Part shown: positions 25,413-34,447 of the stretch, one piece after another
How positions within the stretch are numbered: position 1 is the stretch's first letter
Layout: the number at the start of each line of letters is the position of its first letter
NCBI GenBank assembly: GCA_963744115.1
Contig: CAVUSI010000003.1
Location: 1,550,001 to 1,614,000, forward strand
Source of the DNA: Chersky-267 sp963744115
Lineage (GTDB): Bacteria > Chloroflexota > Limnocylindria > Limnocylindrales > CSP1-4
Reading direction: 5' to 3'
DNA length: 64,000 bases
Made by a program: the position numbers and the translations under genes
The notes under the pieces: model-generated
Database searches by the model: none
Seen by the model: the letters and a program-made list of their open reading frames with translations, nothing else
What the model was told of the DNA's origin: nothing

Positions 25413-25850
25413 GGGGAACGCACGAAGTCCGGTGCGTCAGCCGGTGCGTTCAAGCCCGTCGTGGGTCGCGGCGCGTCGCGAACTCCCTAACTCACTGCCG
25501 ATAAGGTGAGTTATGTCTCGTCCGCCTCCACGAGAGGGGCGTTGCCATTGAAGTCTCGTCGAAGTCTCCTGGAAATCGGCACCGCGCGGCCTGGACGGGG
25601 TGATCAGCACCGTCCCCCTGTTAGGTCTCCGCCACGCCAGAGGTCTCATTGCGACCAATCAACGCGGTGATCGGCTCCTCGAGCCGAACGGTGGCGTCTG
25701 GAAACCGCCTGAAGCCGATCAGGCCGAGAGATCTGGGCCGATCTGCCCGGGCCGGCCGCAATCTGCTGCGGATGGCACCGGCTGTTCGATGCCGAACTAT
25801 CCGATGGGAGTTGTGCGGGAACGGGTCACAGGTGATCTAGCCTAGACGGC
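25413..25850. other. Intergenic region without credible genes
   Basis: 438 bp of somewhat lower GC. It holds a perfect inverted repeat TAACTCAC-n10-GTGAGTTA at 25488-25513, possibly an operator. A -10-like TAGCCT (25838-25843) ends 7 nt before the next GTG start. Open frames here lack codon bias and homology I can recognise. Confidence 0.6.
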
Positions 25851-26393
25851 GTGACCAGGTACGTCGTCCTCCTGCGCGGCATCAACGTCGGCGGCAAGAA
25901 TATTGTGCCGATGGCGCGCCTGCGCGACCTGCTCGGCGAGCTGGGCTATGCGGACGTCACCACGTACATCGCCAGCGGGAACGTGATCCTGACCTCCGAC
26001 CGCGAACCGGAAGCCATCAAGCAGGAGATCGAAGCGGCATTGCCGAACGCCTTCCGCCTGCACAGCGAGCTCGTCAAGGTGCTCGTCCTCACCCGGGCCC
26101 AGCTCAAGGCCGTCGTCAACCGGAAACCGCCGGGCTTCGGCGAGCACCCCGACACCTACCACAGCGATGCGATCTTCCTGATGGGGGTCGACGCGGCGAC
26201 CGCGCTGCGGGCATTCGACCCGCGCCCCGGCGTCGACACGGTGTGGCCTGGCGACGGCGTGATCTACTCGCAGCGTCTGAGCACAGAGCGCACGAGGAGC
26301 CGCCTGAGCAAGGCCATGGGATCGCCGCTCTACACGTCGATGACGATCCGCAACTGGGCGACGACGATGAAGCTGCTCGAGCTGGCGGGCTGA
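25851..26393 (+). CDS. DUF1697 family protein
   Basis: 180 residues, full length for the family. Opens with RYVVLLRGINVGGKNIVPM, the DUF1697 signature, continues with TYIASGNVIL and ends with MTIRNWATTMKLLELA. The role of the family is unknown. GTG start preceded by TAGCCT at 7 nt, implying a leaderless mRNA. Confidence 0.92.
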   Translation: MTRYVVLLRGINVGGKNIVPMARLRDLLGELGYADVTTYIASGNVILTSDREPEAIKQEIEAALPNAFRLHSELVKVLVLTRAQLKAVVNRKPPGFGEHPDTYHSDAIFLMGVDAATALRAFDPRPGVDTVWPGDGVIYSQRLSTERTRSRLSKAMGSPLYTSMTIRNWATTMKLLELAG

Positions 26394-26656
26394 CGGCCGG
26401 CTTGCCCAGCGGTCGGTCCACCACGCTCATCACCCGCGCTCCCCTGCCCTGGCCTCGACTCGGGGATTCGCGAGGACGGAATCCCAAGACTTCACACTCG
26501 AGATGGCGGTCGGCTAGACCGCCGCCCAGCTAAGCACGTCGACGGCGATCAACACGCCGGGCTGTTCATTGGCACAACGTGTCGAGCGGAGACCGCCGAT
26601 CTATGGGATGGTTGCCTACGCAACCGCATGACGTCGTTGAGCCCGGGGATCTTCCG

Positions 26657-27073
26657 ATGACCGACTACGCCGACTGGACGAAGAACCTGATCGCCGACAT
26701 CCGCGCCAACGGCCGCCCCACGAGTGGCTACTTCCAAGGGCGCCCCGTTCTGATCCTCACGACGACCGGGGCCAAGAGCGGCGAACCGAGAACGGTCGTC
26801 GTGAGCTTCTCGCGCGATGGCGACGACTACGTCGTGGTCGGGTCGAAGAGTGGCGAACCCGAGGATCCGGCGTGGTTCACGAACCTTGTCGCGAACCCGG
26901 TCGTGACGGTCGAGACCGACCACCGGACCTTCCAGGCGCGCGCCACGGTCGCGCAAGGGGCCGACCGCGACGCGCTATGGGACCGGCACGTCGCGGAACA
27001 CCCACAGTTCGCCGGTTACCCTGCGAAGACCGACCGGATCATCCCGATCGCCCGGCTCAAGCCGCTCGGCTGA
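26657..27073 (+). CDS. Deazaflavin/F420-dependent nitroreductase-family protein
   Basis: 138 residues of the DDN (split beta-barrel) type. Visible: GYFQGRPVLILTTTGAKSG (~25), YVVVGSKSG, PAWFTNLVANPVVTVE (~75) and YPAKTDRIIPIARL at the end. Family members reduce substrates with F420H2. ATG 26657 fits the family start. The 264 bp upstream hold nothing I can identify. Confidence 0.88.
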   Translation: MTDYADWTKNLIADIRANGRPTSGYFQGRPVLILTTTGAKSGEPRTVVVSFSRDGDDYVVVGSKSGEPEDPAWFTNLVANPVVTVETDHRTFQARATVAQGADRDALWDRHVAEHPQFAGYPAKTDRIIPIARLKPLG

Positions 27074-27147
27074 TCGCGTCGCCGGCAGGATCTCGGCCGG
27101 CGGCGTCCGAGCATGCCCCGAGCGCACGCCGATCCGGCGGAACCGTC

Positions 27148-27630
27148 TCAATCCGCCGCGGCGGCGTGCTCGAATGCCAGCGCGAAGTGCTCCGAGGGTC
27201 CGGCGTGGCCGGCTGACTCCTCGGCCGTGTGCGTGCGGGCGAACGCGAGGTGGGCGGCCTCGTGGCGGACCGTCTCCCTGAGCTCGCCCAGGGTGGTCCA
27301 GTTCGCGAAGATCCAGATCAGCGTCGGATAGTCGGTCGTGAAGGCGCCCTTGAAGCCGTAGCGGAGCCCGGTGGCCGGCGGCGGCACGACCGTGTCGAGG
27401 AAGACGATCGATGCCTCCGGCACGTCGAGCTGCCGGCAGGCCTCGCCGAGAGCGGCCAGAGCCGTCTCGACGTACTGCGGATCGGGGTGGGCCAACCGCA
27501 CCTGATCCGACTGGACGTGCACACCGAGGCGTTCGAAGTGGGCGAACTCCGGGAACGCATCCCGGCCGATCTCGAAGGTTCCGTCGGCTGATCCGAGCGG
27601 GATCTCGCCTACGGTGACGCGCGGGTTCAC
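27148..27630 (-). CDS. Hypothetical protein with HExxH-type motif
   Basis: 160 residues from GTG 27630. Near residue 128, RHEAAHLAFARTH carries an HExxH zinc-peptidase-like motif, preceded by LIWIFANWTTLGELRE. Residues 20-90 resemble a substrate domain without recognisable family. No signal peptide, so it would be cytoplasmic. Could be a small minigluzincin-like metalloprotease; I cannot see a clear third ligand. It ends convergently 75 nt from the nitroreductase gene. Confidence 0.65.
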   Translation of the reverse strand: MNPRVTVGEIPLGSADGTFEIGRDAFPEFAHFERLGVHVQSDQVRLAHPDPQYVETALAALGEACRQLDVPEASIVFLDTVVPPPATGLRYGFKGAFTTDYPTLIWIFANWTTLGELRETVRHEAAHLAFARTHTAEESAGHAGPSEHFALAFEHAAAAD

Positions 27631-27656
27631 CGTCGTCCTGTCTCCGTCAAGGCAGC

Positions 27657-28433
27657 TCAGTCGTCGGCCGTGAGGGTCATCGTCCAGGGCTTGCCCGGCC
27701 GTGCCGGCTCCTGGAGTCGCACCGGCCACCGCTCGGCGAGGATCCGGGCGAGCGCACCGGGATCCTCGGGCTCATCGCCCGACTCCAGGAGCTGCCGAGC
27801 CGCCTGCCCGCGGATCCGCTTGGCGACGACATCGCCGATCCGCCCTCCCCCGCCGGTGGCCTGGTCCACACGCAGCGCGACGGTTCGGTCGCCGAGACCA
27901 TTCGGCATGCCCATCGCCTGGTAGCTCGGCGAGCGGAGATCGAGCACGATCCCGTCGGAGCCGGCCGCACCGGCGAGCTGGTCGCCGAGGACCGTCCGCC
28001 ACGTCGGCTCGAGGCGGTCCACGCCGACGAGCCGCGAGCAGACGTGCAGCCGATACGGTGGGATGCGATCCGCCGGCCGCAGGAGACCCCACAGCGCAGA
28101 CGTCACCACGAGACCACGCTCGGCGCGCTCGGCGGCGGTCACCGAGAACGACGCCGCGTCGAGTCCGTCGTGGAGCGGCCCGGAGTAGACGTCGAGCGAC
28201 GGCATCGCCGGCAGTTCGCGGAGCCAGGTATTCCGGGCGACCTCGGTCGCCTTCGACGGGCGGACCTGCAACCGCTCGAAGGCATCGGGCCGGCCACTCG
28301 TCGCGATGAGGGCGTCGAGGATCCGGGTCCTCATGGGGGTCAGCTCCGGGAACGACAGATCGTCAAGCACGACCGGGCTGCCGTCATCCGGCGGCGGGCG
28401 TTTCGACTCCGACGGCGGCACGATGATCAGCAT
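27657..28433 (-). CDS. yaaA: Peroxide stress protein YaaA (DUF328)
   Basis: 258 residues, typical of the family. N-terminal MLIIVPPSESKRP, the middle YSGPLHDGLDAASF and GLLRPADRIPPYRLHV (~115), and VLDLRSPSYQAMG (~165) are diagnostic. In E. coli YaaA limits free iron and binds DNA during peroxide stress. The gene lies divergent from the ECF sigma factor. Confidence 0.93.
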   Translation of the reverse strand: MLIIVPPSESKRPPPDDGSPVVLDDLSFPELTPMRTRILDALIATSGRPDAFERLQVRPSKATEVARNTWLRELPAMPSLDVYSGPLHDGLDAASFSVTAAERAERGLVVTSALWGLLRPADRIPPYRLHVCSRLVGVDRLEPTWRTVLGDQLAGAAGSDGIVLDLRSPSYQAMGMPNGLGDRTVALRVDQATGGGGRIGDVVAKRIRGQAARQLLESGDEPEDPGALARILAERWPVRLQEPARPGKPWTMTLTADD

Positions 28434-28550
28434 GACGTCACTCTAGAACGGGCATCGAGTGCGTGACACCTCGGGCGGTCGCGTGAGCGGTCACATCGGG
28501 CCGGGCTCGCGGGTCAAGCCATCACCGGACCCAGCGCAGGACGTCGACGA

Positions 28551-29435
28551 ATGCACGACCAGGATTGGCTCGCCGAACGCTTCGAGGCGAACCGCTCCCA
28601 CCTGCGCGGCGTCGCCTTCCGGATGCTCGGCTCGCTGACCGAGGCCGATGATGCCGTCCAGGAAGCCTGGATCCGCCTGAGCCGCACCGACACGAGCGAT
28701 GTCGACAACCTGCGGGCGTGGTTGACGACGGTCGTCGGTCGGGTCTGCCTGAACATGCTCCGATCGCGCAAGACGCGCCGTGAGGCGTCGCTCGAGACGC
28801 ACCTCCCGGATCCCATCCTGAGTCCGGAGGCTGGGATCGATCCCGAGCAGGAGGCGCTGCTCGGCGACTCGATCGGTCTGGCGATGCTCGTCGTCCTCGA
28901 CTCGCTGGCGCCCGCGGAACGGATCGCCTTCGTGCTCCACGACGTGTTCGCCGTGCCGTTCGACGAGATCGCACCGATCGTCGGCCGGACACCGACCGCG
29001 ACGAGACAGCTCGCGAGCCGTGCTCGTCGCCGTGTCCAGGGTGCGCCCGTGCCGGACGTCGACCTGGACGGTCAGTGGGCGGTCGTCGACGCCTTCCTGG
29101 CGGCAGCGCGCGACGGCGACTTCGACCGACTCCTCGCGGTCCTCGATCCCGACGTGGTCGTGCGAGCCGATGGGGGCATCGCGCGGCCGGGCCTGGTGTC
29201 GGTGGCCCACGGCGCCCAGGCCGTCGCGACGCAGGCGATGTCGTTCCGTCGGTTCGCCGCGACCGCGACGCGGATCCTCGTCAACGGGACGCCCGGGGGC
29301 ATCGCGTGGTCGCCGGACGGGAGCCCGTTCGCGGTCGTGGCCCTGACGGTCAGAGGCGGTCGAGTCGTCGCGATCGACGTCCTCGCGGATCCGGACCGAC
29401 TCCGGCAGCTGGACCTCACCTTCGTCGCCGGCTGA
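28551..29435 (+). CDS. ECF41-type RNA polymerase sigma factor (SigJ-like)
   Basis: 294 residues. Sigma region 2 (FRMLGSLTEADDAVQEAW, ~25; LRAWLTTVVGRVCLNMLRS, ~58) and region 4 (FDEIAPIVGRTPTATRQLASRARR, ~145) are followed by a C-terminal SnoaL-like domain (~170-294; AFLAAARDGDFDRLLAVLDP). That extension defines ECF41-type factors, which have no anti-sigma partner and are controlled by their own C-terminal domain. The DGGG element there reads ADGGIAR. It may act on the nitroreductase gene downstream. Confidence 0.92.
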   Translation: MHDQDWLAERFEANRSHLRGVAFRMLGSLTEADDAVQEAWIRLSRTDTSDVDNLRAWLTTVVGRVCLNMLRSRKTRREASLETHLPDPILSPEAGIDPEQEALLGDSIGLAMLVVLDSLAPAERIAFVLHDVFAVPFDEIAPIVGRTPTATRQLASRARRRVQGAPVPDVDLDGQWAVVDAFLAAARDGDFDRLLAVLDPDVVVRADGGIARPGLVSVAHGAQAVATQAMSFRRFAATATRILVNGTPGGIAWSPDGSPFAVVALTVRGGRVVAIDVLADPDRLRQLDLTFVAG

Positions 29436-29529
29436 GGATCCGCCGGATCGACGGCGGTCACGTCCTCGCCTTCTGGCGGGTCCCCTGTGTGACACCCGAA
29501 GGGACCGAGAGCAAGAAGGAGCCGCACGC

Positions 29530-29988
29530 ATGAGCGAACAGGCCGGCAGCGCCACCGGCGCGCCACGTTGGGTGACGCTGTTCACCCCGATCACCCGTCC
29601 CCTGTTGGCCGCCGGTGTCCCGCTGGGGCCCAACGGACTCCTGACGGTCCGAGGCCGGAACAGCGGCCTTCCCCGGACCACGCCGCTGGCGATCGTCGAA
29701 GCCTCCGGCAGGCGCTGGGTCTGGTCACCGTGGGGCGATGTCCATTGGGTTCGCAACCTGCGCGCCGCCGGGCAAGCGACGATCACGATCCGAGGCCGGA
29801 AGGAGGACGTCGCGGTCACCGAGCTGGATACGAACGAGCGAGCCGGTTTCTTCCGCGACGTGCTCGGTCCGGTCGCGCGCGACATGCGGTTCGGCATGTG
29901 GTTCGTCCGGACCGTCGACGGGACCGATCTCGACCGCCCGCTCGAGGCGGCTGAGGGTCGGGTCGTCTTCGAGCTCCATCCACGCTGA
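29530..29988 (+). CDS. Deazaflavin-dependent nitroreductase-family protein
   Basis: 152 residues, second DDN-type protein in the window. Contains GPNGLLTVRGRNSGLPRTTPL (read in two parts around residue 38), VHWVRNLRAAGQATITIRG (~78) and a conserved C-terminal EGRVVFELHP. AAGGAG precedes the ATG at normal spacing. It follows the ECF sigma gene by 94 nt, a placement typical of ECF41 target genes. Confidence 0.85.
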   Translation: MSEQAGSATGAPRWVTLFTPITRPLLAAGVPLGPNGLLTVRGRNSGLPRTTPLAIVEASGRRWVWSPWGDVHWVRNLRAAGQATITIRGRKEDVAVTELDTNERAGFFRDVLGPVARDMRFGMWFVRTVDGTDLDRPLEAAEGRVVFELHPR

Positions 29989-30080
29989 TGAAGTCCGCAC
30001 GAGGCTCGGGCCGGGATCCGACGGTGACGCGTCAACGCTCGTCGTTGTGAAGCCCTCCGAACTGTCCATATGATGGGTTC

Positions 30081-31074
30081 ATGCGAGGTCTTGTCGTAGT
30101 CGTATCCGTGGCAGCCTTCGTCGCCGCATGCTCGGGTTCGCCATCGGCGGCGCCATCATCGGCGGCGGCGCCATCATCGGCGGCGCCAACCGCCTCGGCT
30201 CCGATCGCCACGGCGCAAGCGCTGACGCCGTCAGCGACCGCGAGCTCGACCGCAGAGCTCATCGTCGGTGGGGATCGCCCGGTCGCCGTCCACGTGCCGG
30301 CGTCCTACGACGCGAGCCGGCCCGTCCCGCTCGTGGTCCTCCTGCACGGCTACACAGCCTCCGGCAACGACGTTGATGCCTATTTCGACCTGGCGGCTGC
30401 GGCGCAACGATATGGGTTCGTCTATGTCACCCCCGATGGCACGAAGGATGGCCATGGGGACCGCTTCTGGAACGCGACCGACGCCTGCTGCAACTTCGGT
30501 CACGCGACTGTCGACGACGTGGCCTACCTGTCCAGCGTGATCGCCGACATCGAGAGCAAGCTCGCCATCGACCCGAAGCGGATCGCGGTGGTCGGGCACT
30601 CGAACGGCGGGTTCATGGCGTATCGCATGGCCTGCGAACGAGCCGACCTGGTTGCCGCGATCGTGAGCGTGGCCGGCGAGACCTTCGCCGATCCAGCCGA
30701 TTGCACGCCAAGCGAGCCGGTCTCCGTGGTCCAGGTCCAGGGCACCGCGGATGAGGTGATCAACTTCGACGGTGGCGGCGCCGCTCAGCGACAGCACCGG
30801 GCCCTACCCGGGCGCCATAGCGACGGCCGCGGCATGGGCGAAGAACGACGGGTGCGGCGGGAAGGCGTCAGCGCTGAGCACGAAGATCGATGTCGACGCG
30901 AACCTGGTAGACGGCTCAGATCCGGCGGAGACGTCCGTCCAGGAGTGGTCGGGTTGCGACGCCGGTGCGAGCGTCCAGCTCTGGACGATCCCGAACGACA
31001 CGCACGTCCCCGCACTCACGCCGGCATTCGCGGACGCGGTCATCCGCTTCCTGGTCGAGCATCCCAAGCCGTAG
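30081..31074 (+). CDS. Secreted PHB-depolymerase-like esterase lipoprotein, interrupted by a +1 frameshift
   Basis: Lipoprotein signal with lipobox VAAC (~17), a Ser/Ala/Pro linker, then the alpha/beta-hydrolase core: VVLLHGYTASG (oxyanion loop, ~78), nucleophile Ser in VVGHSNGGFMAYR (~175), and WNATDACCNFG. The frame shifts near 30771-30785, and the next frame gives WAKNDGCGG and the catalytic-His region NDTHVPALTP. Removing one G or C rejoins them (GGAPLSDSTGPYPGA). Likely a polyester or feruloyl-type esterase (LpqC-like). -10 TATGAT lies 6 nt before the ATG. Confidence 0.8.
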
Positions 31075-31141
31075 CCGACCGGGCTACAGGCTCAGTCTCC
31101 GACCGTCAGATCGCTTGACAAGCAGGGTGTACGGTCGAGCC

Positions 31142-31606
31142 ATGCGTCCTTCGACACCGCCGACCGGGCCGACTCCGGAGGCGATCCGCGCGGTGATCCT
31201 TGAGCGCTATCCCGAGACGTTCGTCGCGGAGGCGCTCGGCGCGACCTTCTTCTCCCTCGACGAGAAGGGCTGGCCGAACTACGCGACGATCGTCACGACG
31301 GACGAGCACGATGAGGGCGCGCCTTCCGATCTCGCCCGCTCCGGGGCCTTCCGGCTGAACATCGGGGTCGGGCGCGACACGTTCGTGCGGCTCGTCGGCT
31401 CGATGGAGTCGCCGGACTCCGCCGCGTACGACCGGCTCCTCCCCCACCCCGTCTACGCCAAGCAGCTCTGGATCTCGATCCTCAACCCGAGTCACGCGAC
31501 GTTCGACGACGTCGTCCTGCCGCTCATCGCCGAGGCCCACGATCGGCTCGCCGCGACGCAAGCCCGGCATCGGCCGGCCACGGACGTCCACGATCCAACG
31601 GCATGA
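31142..31606 (+). CDS. DUF6194-like protein
   Basis: 154 residues. GATFFSLDEKGWPNYATIVTTDE (in two parts, ~35), FRLNIGVGRDTF (~72), LPHPVYAKQLWISILNPS (~105) and a final IAEAHDRLA match what I recall of DUF6194; function unknown. Its stop overlaps the next gene by 4 nt. A -10-like TACGGT lies 6 nt before the ATG. Confidence 0.75.
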   Translation: MRPSTPPTGPTPEAIRAVILERYPETFVAEALGATFFSLDEKGWPNYATIVTTDEHDEGAPSDLARSGAFRLNIGVGRDTFVRLVGSMESPDSAAYDRLLPHPVYAKQLWISILNPSHATFDDVVLPLIAEAHDRLAATQARHRPATDVHDPTA

Positions 31607-32568
31607 AAGCCGTCGTGCAGGACCGCTACGGACCGCCGGAGGTCCTCCGGATCGAGGAGGTCGAGCGGCCAGTCCCGAAAGCCGACGAGGTGCTGGTCCG
31701 GGTGCGCGCCAGCACGGTCTCGCAGAGCGACGTGCATCTCCGCCGTGCCGACCCGTTCCTGTGGCGGCTGCTCGTCGGGCTCCGCCGGCCGCGATGGCGC
31801 ACCCTCGGGGTCGAGTTCGCCGGCGATGTCGAAGCGGTCGGCGCGGACGTGCCGGAGTTCACGGTCGGCGACGCGGTGTTCGGCCACCCGTCGACCTGGG
31901 TCGGCGCCCACGCGGAGTACGTCTGCGTCCGGGCGAGCGCGCCGCTGGCGCACAAGCCCGAGGGGATCAGCTACGAGGAGGCGGGCGCGGTCTGCGACGG
32001 GGCCGCCCAGGCCCTGTCGGCCCTGCGCCTGGCAGGCGCCGCGGAGGGTCGACGTCTGGTCATCTACGGCGCGTCCGGCTCCCTTGGCAGCGCGGCCGTC
32101 CAGCTCGCGAAGCATTTCGGTGCGCACGTCACCGCCGTCTGTGGGACGCGGCATGTGGAGCTGGTCCGATCGCTCGGCGCGGACGATGTCGTCGACTACC
32201 GACAGGAGGACTTCACGAGGCGTGGCCAGACATACGACGCGATCATCGATGCCGTCGGCAAGTACTCGTTCCGTCGGGGCAGACGCGCGCTGACGCCCGG
32301 CGGTATCTACGTCGCCACGGACGGCGGGCGATTCCTGCTCGACACCTTCGCCTGGCTCGTGGTGACCCGGTTCCTCGGCTCGAGGCGGGTGCGCATCGCG
32401 GCGGCTCGGCGGAACAAGCCGGACATCCTGTTCCTGAAGCAGCTCATCGAGGCGGGTGAGTTCCGGGCCGTGATCGATCGGCGGTATCCGATGAGTGAGG
32501 TCATCGAGGCACACCGCTACGTGGAATCTTGGCGCAAGGCGGGCAACGTGGTCCTCACGATCCCGTAG
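31603..32568 (+). CDS. NAD(P)-dependent alcohol dehydrogenase/quinone oxidoreductase (MDR family)
   Basis: 321 residues, zinc-free medium-chain reductase. GroES-like N-terminal part (YGPPEVLRIEEVERPVPK) and Rossmann domain with IYGASGSLGSAAVQLAKHFG (~150), followed by YDAIIDAVGKYSF. The Cys/His zinc ligands of true alcohol dehydrogenases are missing, so it is closer to quinone oxidoreductases. Coupled to the DUF6194-like gene. Confidence 0.88.
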   Translation: MKAVVQDRYGPPEVLRIEEVERPVPKADEVLVRVRASTVSQSDVHLRRADPFLWRLLVGLRRPRWRTLGVEFAGDVEAVGADVPEFTVGDAVFGHPSTWVGAHAEYVCVRASAPLAHKPEGISYEEAGAVCDGAAQALSALRLAGAAEGRRLVIYGASGSLGSAAVQLAKHFGAHVTAVCGTRHVELVRSLGADDVVDYRQEDFTRRGQTYDAIIDAVGKYSFRRGRRALTPGGIYVATDGGRFLLDTFAWLVVTRFLGSRRVRIAAARRNKPDILFLKQLIEAGEFRAVIDRRYPMSEVIEAHRYVESWRKAGNVVLTIP

Positions 32569-32605
32569 GTCGCCGGCCGGCGCTGGGGCCGACCCAGCGA
32601 GGATA

Positions 32606-32636
32606 GTTGCGTGCGCAACGACACGACGCGTATACT
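32606..32636 (+). promoter_or_regulatory. Promoter with palindromic operator for the LLM/FMN-reductase operon
   Basis: GTTGCG-tg-CGCAAC at 32606-32619 is a perfect palindrome of the size bound by MarR-type dimers. TATACT at 32631-32636 is a good -10. The start codon is 70 nt downstream with AAGGAA as ribosome binding site, so this transcript has a leader. Confidence 0.6.
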
Positions 32637-32705
32637 CTGGCCGGATGCGACCACGGCTCGTGGTCGCCGGCACGACGGGTGAGCCGTCAAGGAACGCGAC
32701 ACAGC

Positions 32706-33824
32706 ATGCAATTCGGCGTTTTCACGGTGGGCGACGTCACGCCCGACCCGACCACCGGTCACGCGGTCAGCGAGGAGGAGCGCCTCCGGATCATGGTGAC
32801 CGTCGCGCTCAAGGCGGAGGAGATCGGCCTCGACGTCTTCGCGACCGGCGAGCACCACAACGTCCCGTTCGTGCCGTCCTCCCCGACGACCCTCCTCGGG
32901 TACATCGCCGGCAGGACCGAGCGGCTGCAGCTGTCGACCGCGACCACCCTGATCACGACCAACGATCCGGTCAAGATCGCCGAGGATTACGCGATGCTCC
33001 AGCACCTGGCCGACGGCCGGGTGGACCTGATGCTGGGCCGCGGGAACATGGGCCCGGTCTACCCCTGGTTCGGCCAGGACCTGCGGAACGCCATCCCATT
33101 GGCTATCGAGAACTACGACCTGCTCCGTCGGCTGTGGCGCGAGGACGTGGTGGACTGGGAAGGCCGGTTCCGCACGCCGCTGACCGGGTTCACGTCGACC
33201 CCTCGCCCGCTGGAGGGCGTCCCGCCGTTCGTCTGGCACGGTTCGATCCGCAGTCCCGAGATCGCCGAGATGGCCGCGTACTACGGCGACGGCTTCTTCC
33301 ACAACAACATCTTCTGGCCGAAGGAGCACGTCCAGCGCATGGTCGAGCTGTACCGGCGTCGTTTCGAGCACTACGGGCATGGGCCCGCGAGCCACGCCAT
33401 CGTGGGCCTCGGCGGGCACGTGTTCATGCGCAGGAACAGCCAGGACGCCATCCGGGAGTTCCGTCCGTACTTCGACCACGCCCCGGTCTACGGCGGCGCC
33501 ATGTCGCTCGAGGACTACATGGCGCAGACGCCGATGACCATCGGCAGCCCACAGCAGGTCATCGACCGGACGCTCGGCTTCCGCGAGTTCGTCGGCGATT
33601 ACCAGCGCCAGCTCTTCCTCGCCGATCACGCCGGCCTTCCGCTGAGCACGGTGCTCGAACAGCTCGACATCCTGGGGTCCGACGTCGTCCCGGTGCTCCG
33701 CCGGGAGTTCGAGGCGCGACGTCCCGCGGGCGTGCCGGCGGGGCCGCCGCTCCACCCGCGGGTGGCGGCCGCGCAGGCCGACGTCAGTGCGTCCCGCCCG
33801 GCGGTCCCGGCGACGCCGGCATGA
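32706..33824 (+). CDS. LLM-class flavin-dependent oxidoreductase (CE1758-like)
   Basis: 372-residue luciferase-like TIM barrel. MQFGVFTVGDVTPDPTTG, ATGEHHNVPFVPSS (~60), DLMLGRGNMGPVYPWFG (~105) and GGAMSLEDYMAQTPMTIG (~270) fit the CE1758 subgroup. It overlaps by 4 nt the gene of a CE1759-type FMN reductase, which would feed it reduced FMN. The pair forms a two-component monooxygenase of unknown substrate. Confidence 0.9.
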   Translation: MQFGVFTVGDVTPDPTTGHAVSEEERLRIMVTVALKAEEIGLDVFATGEHHNVPFVPSSPTTLLGYIAGRTERLQLSTATTLITTNDPVKIAEDYAMLQHLADGRVDLMLGRGNMGPVYPWFGQDLRNAIPLAIENYDLLRRLWREDVVDWEGRFRTPLTGFTSTPRPLEGVPPFVWHGSIRSPEIAEMAAYYGDGFFHNNIFWPKEHVQRMVELYRRRFEHYGHGPASHAIVGLGGHVFMRRNSQDAIREFRPYFDHAPVYGGAMSLEDYMAQTPMTIGSPQQVIDRTLGFREFVGDYQRQLFLADHAGLPLSTVLEQLDILGSDVVPVLRREFEARRPAGVPAGPPLHPRVAAAQADVSASRPAVPATPA

Positions 33825-34447
33825 GCGTTTCCACGATCCGGTCGCTCGTGGTCGTGACGGCCGGCCTGTCCGAGCCATCGTCGAGCCGGCTGCTGGGCGA
33901 TCGGCTCGCGGCCGCCGTCGAGCGTCACCTCCGCGAGGCCGGTCTCGAGCCGCGCCTGGAGGTCATCGAGCTGCGTGCCCACGCCGTCGATCTCGCGAAT
34001 CAGATGCTGACGGGCTTCCCCACCCCGTCGCTCCAGGCGTCGCTCGATGCCGTCCTCACGGCGGATGGCGTCATCGCGGTCACACCGATCTTCAGCGGCT
34101 CGTACAACGGCCTGTTCAAGATGTTCTTCGATGCGATCGATCGCGACGGGTTCCGGGCCAAGCCCGTCCTGATCGCCGCCACCGGCGGTACGCCGCGCCA
34201 TTCGCTCGCGATCGAGCACGCGGTCCGCCCGCTGTTCGCCTATCTCCGGGCGGCGGTGGTCCCGACCGGCGTCTATGCCGCGACCGAGGACTGGGGGCAG
34301 GGCGAGGTCGCGACGGACGGCAGCCTCGTGGAGCGGATCGAGCGGGCCGCCACGGAGCTCGCTGTGGTGATGGCCGCACAGCCGGGCGTACTGCCTCCCG
34401 ACCCGTTCTCCGACCCGGTGGCCTTCGAGGATCTGCTGCGCGGCTAG
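33821..34447 (+). CDS. CE1759-type FMN reductase
   Basis: 208-residue flavodoxin-fold NAD(P)H:FMN reductase. FMN-binding loop VVTAGLSEPSSSRLL (~10-24), VTPIFSGSYNGLFKMFFDAID (in two parts, ~90) and AATGGTPRHSLAIEHAVRP (~120). ATGA overlap with the upstream LLM monooxygenase supports a functional pair. Confidence 0.9.
   Translation: MSVSTIRSLVVVTAGLSEPSSSRLLGDRLAAAVERHLREAGLEPRLEVIELRAHAVDLANQMLTGFPTPSLQASLDAVLTADGVIAVTPIFSGSYNGLFKMFFDAIDRDGFRAKPVLIAATGGTPRHSLAIEHAVRPLFAYLRAAVVPTGVYAATEDWGQGEVATDGSLVERIERAATELAVVMAAQPGVLPPDPFSDPVAFEDLLRG

Noticed and set aside
25600..25845. 81-codon plus-strand frame in the 25.4-25.9 kb gap
   Set aside because: No ribosome binding site or codon bias, and it overlaps the promoter of the DUF1697 gene.
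28460..29495. ECF41-type promoter motifs (TGTCACA) near the sigma gene and its neighbour
   Set aside because: The matches at ~28465 and ~29487 face the minus strand and the spacing to a CGTC -10 does not fit.
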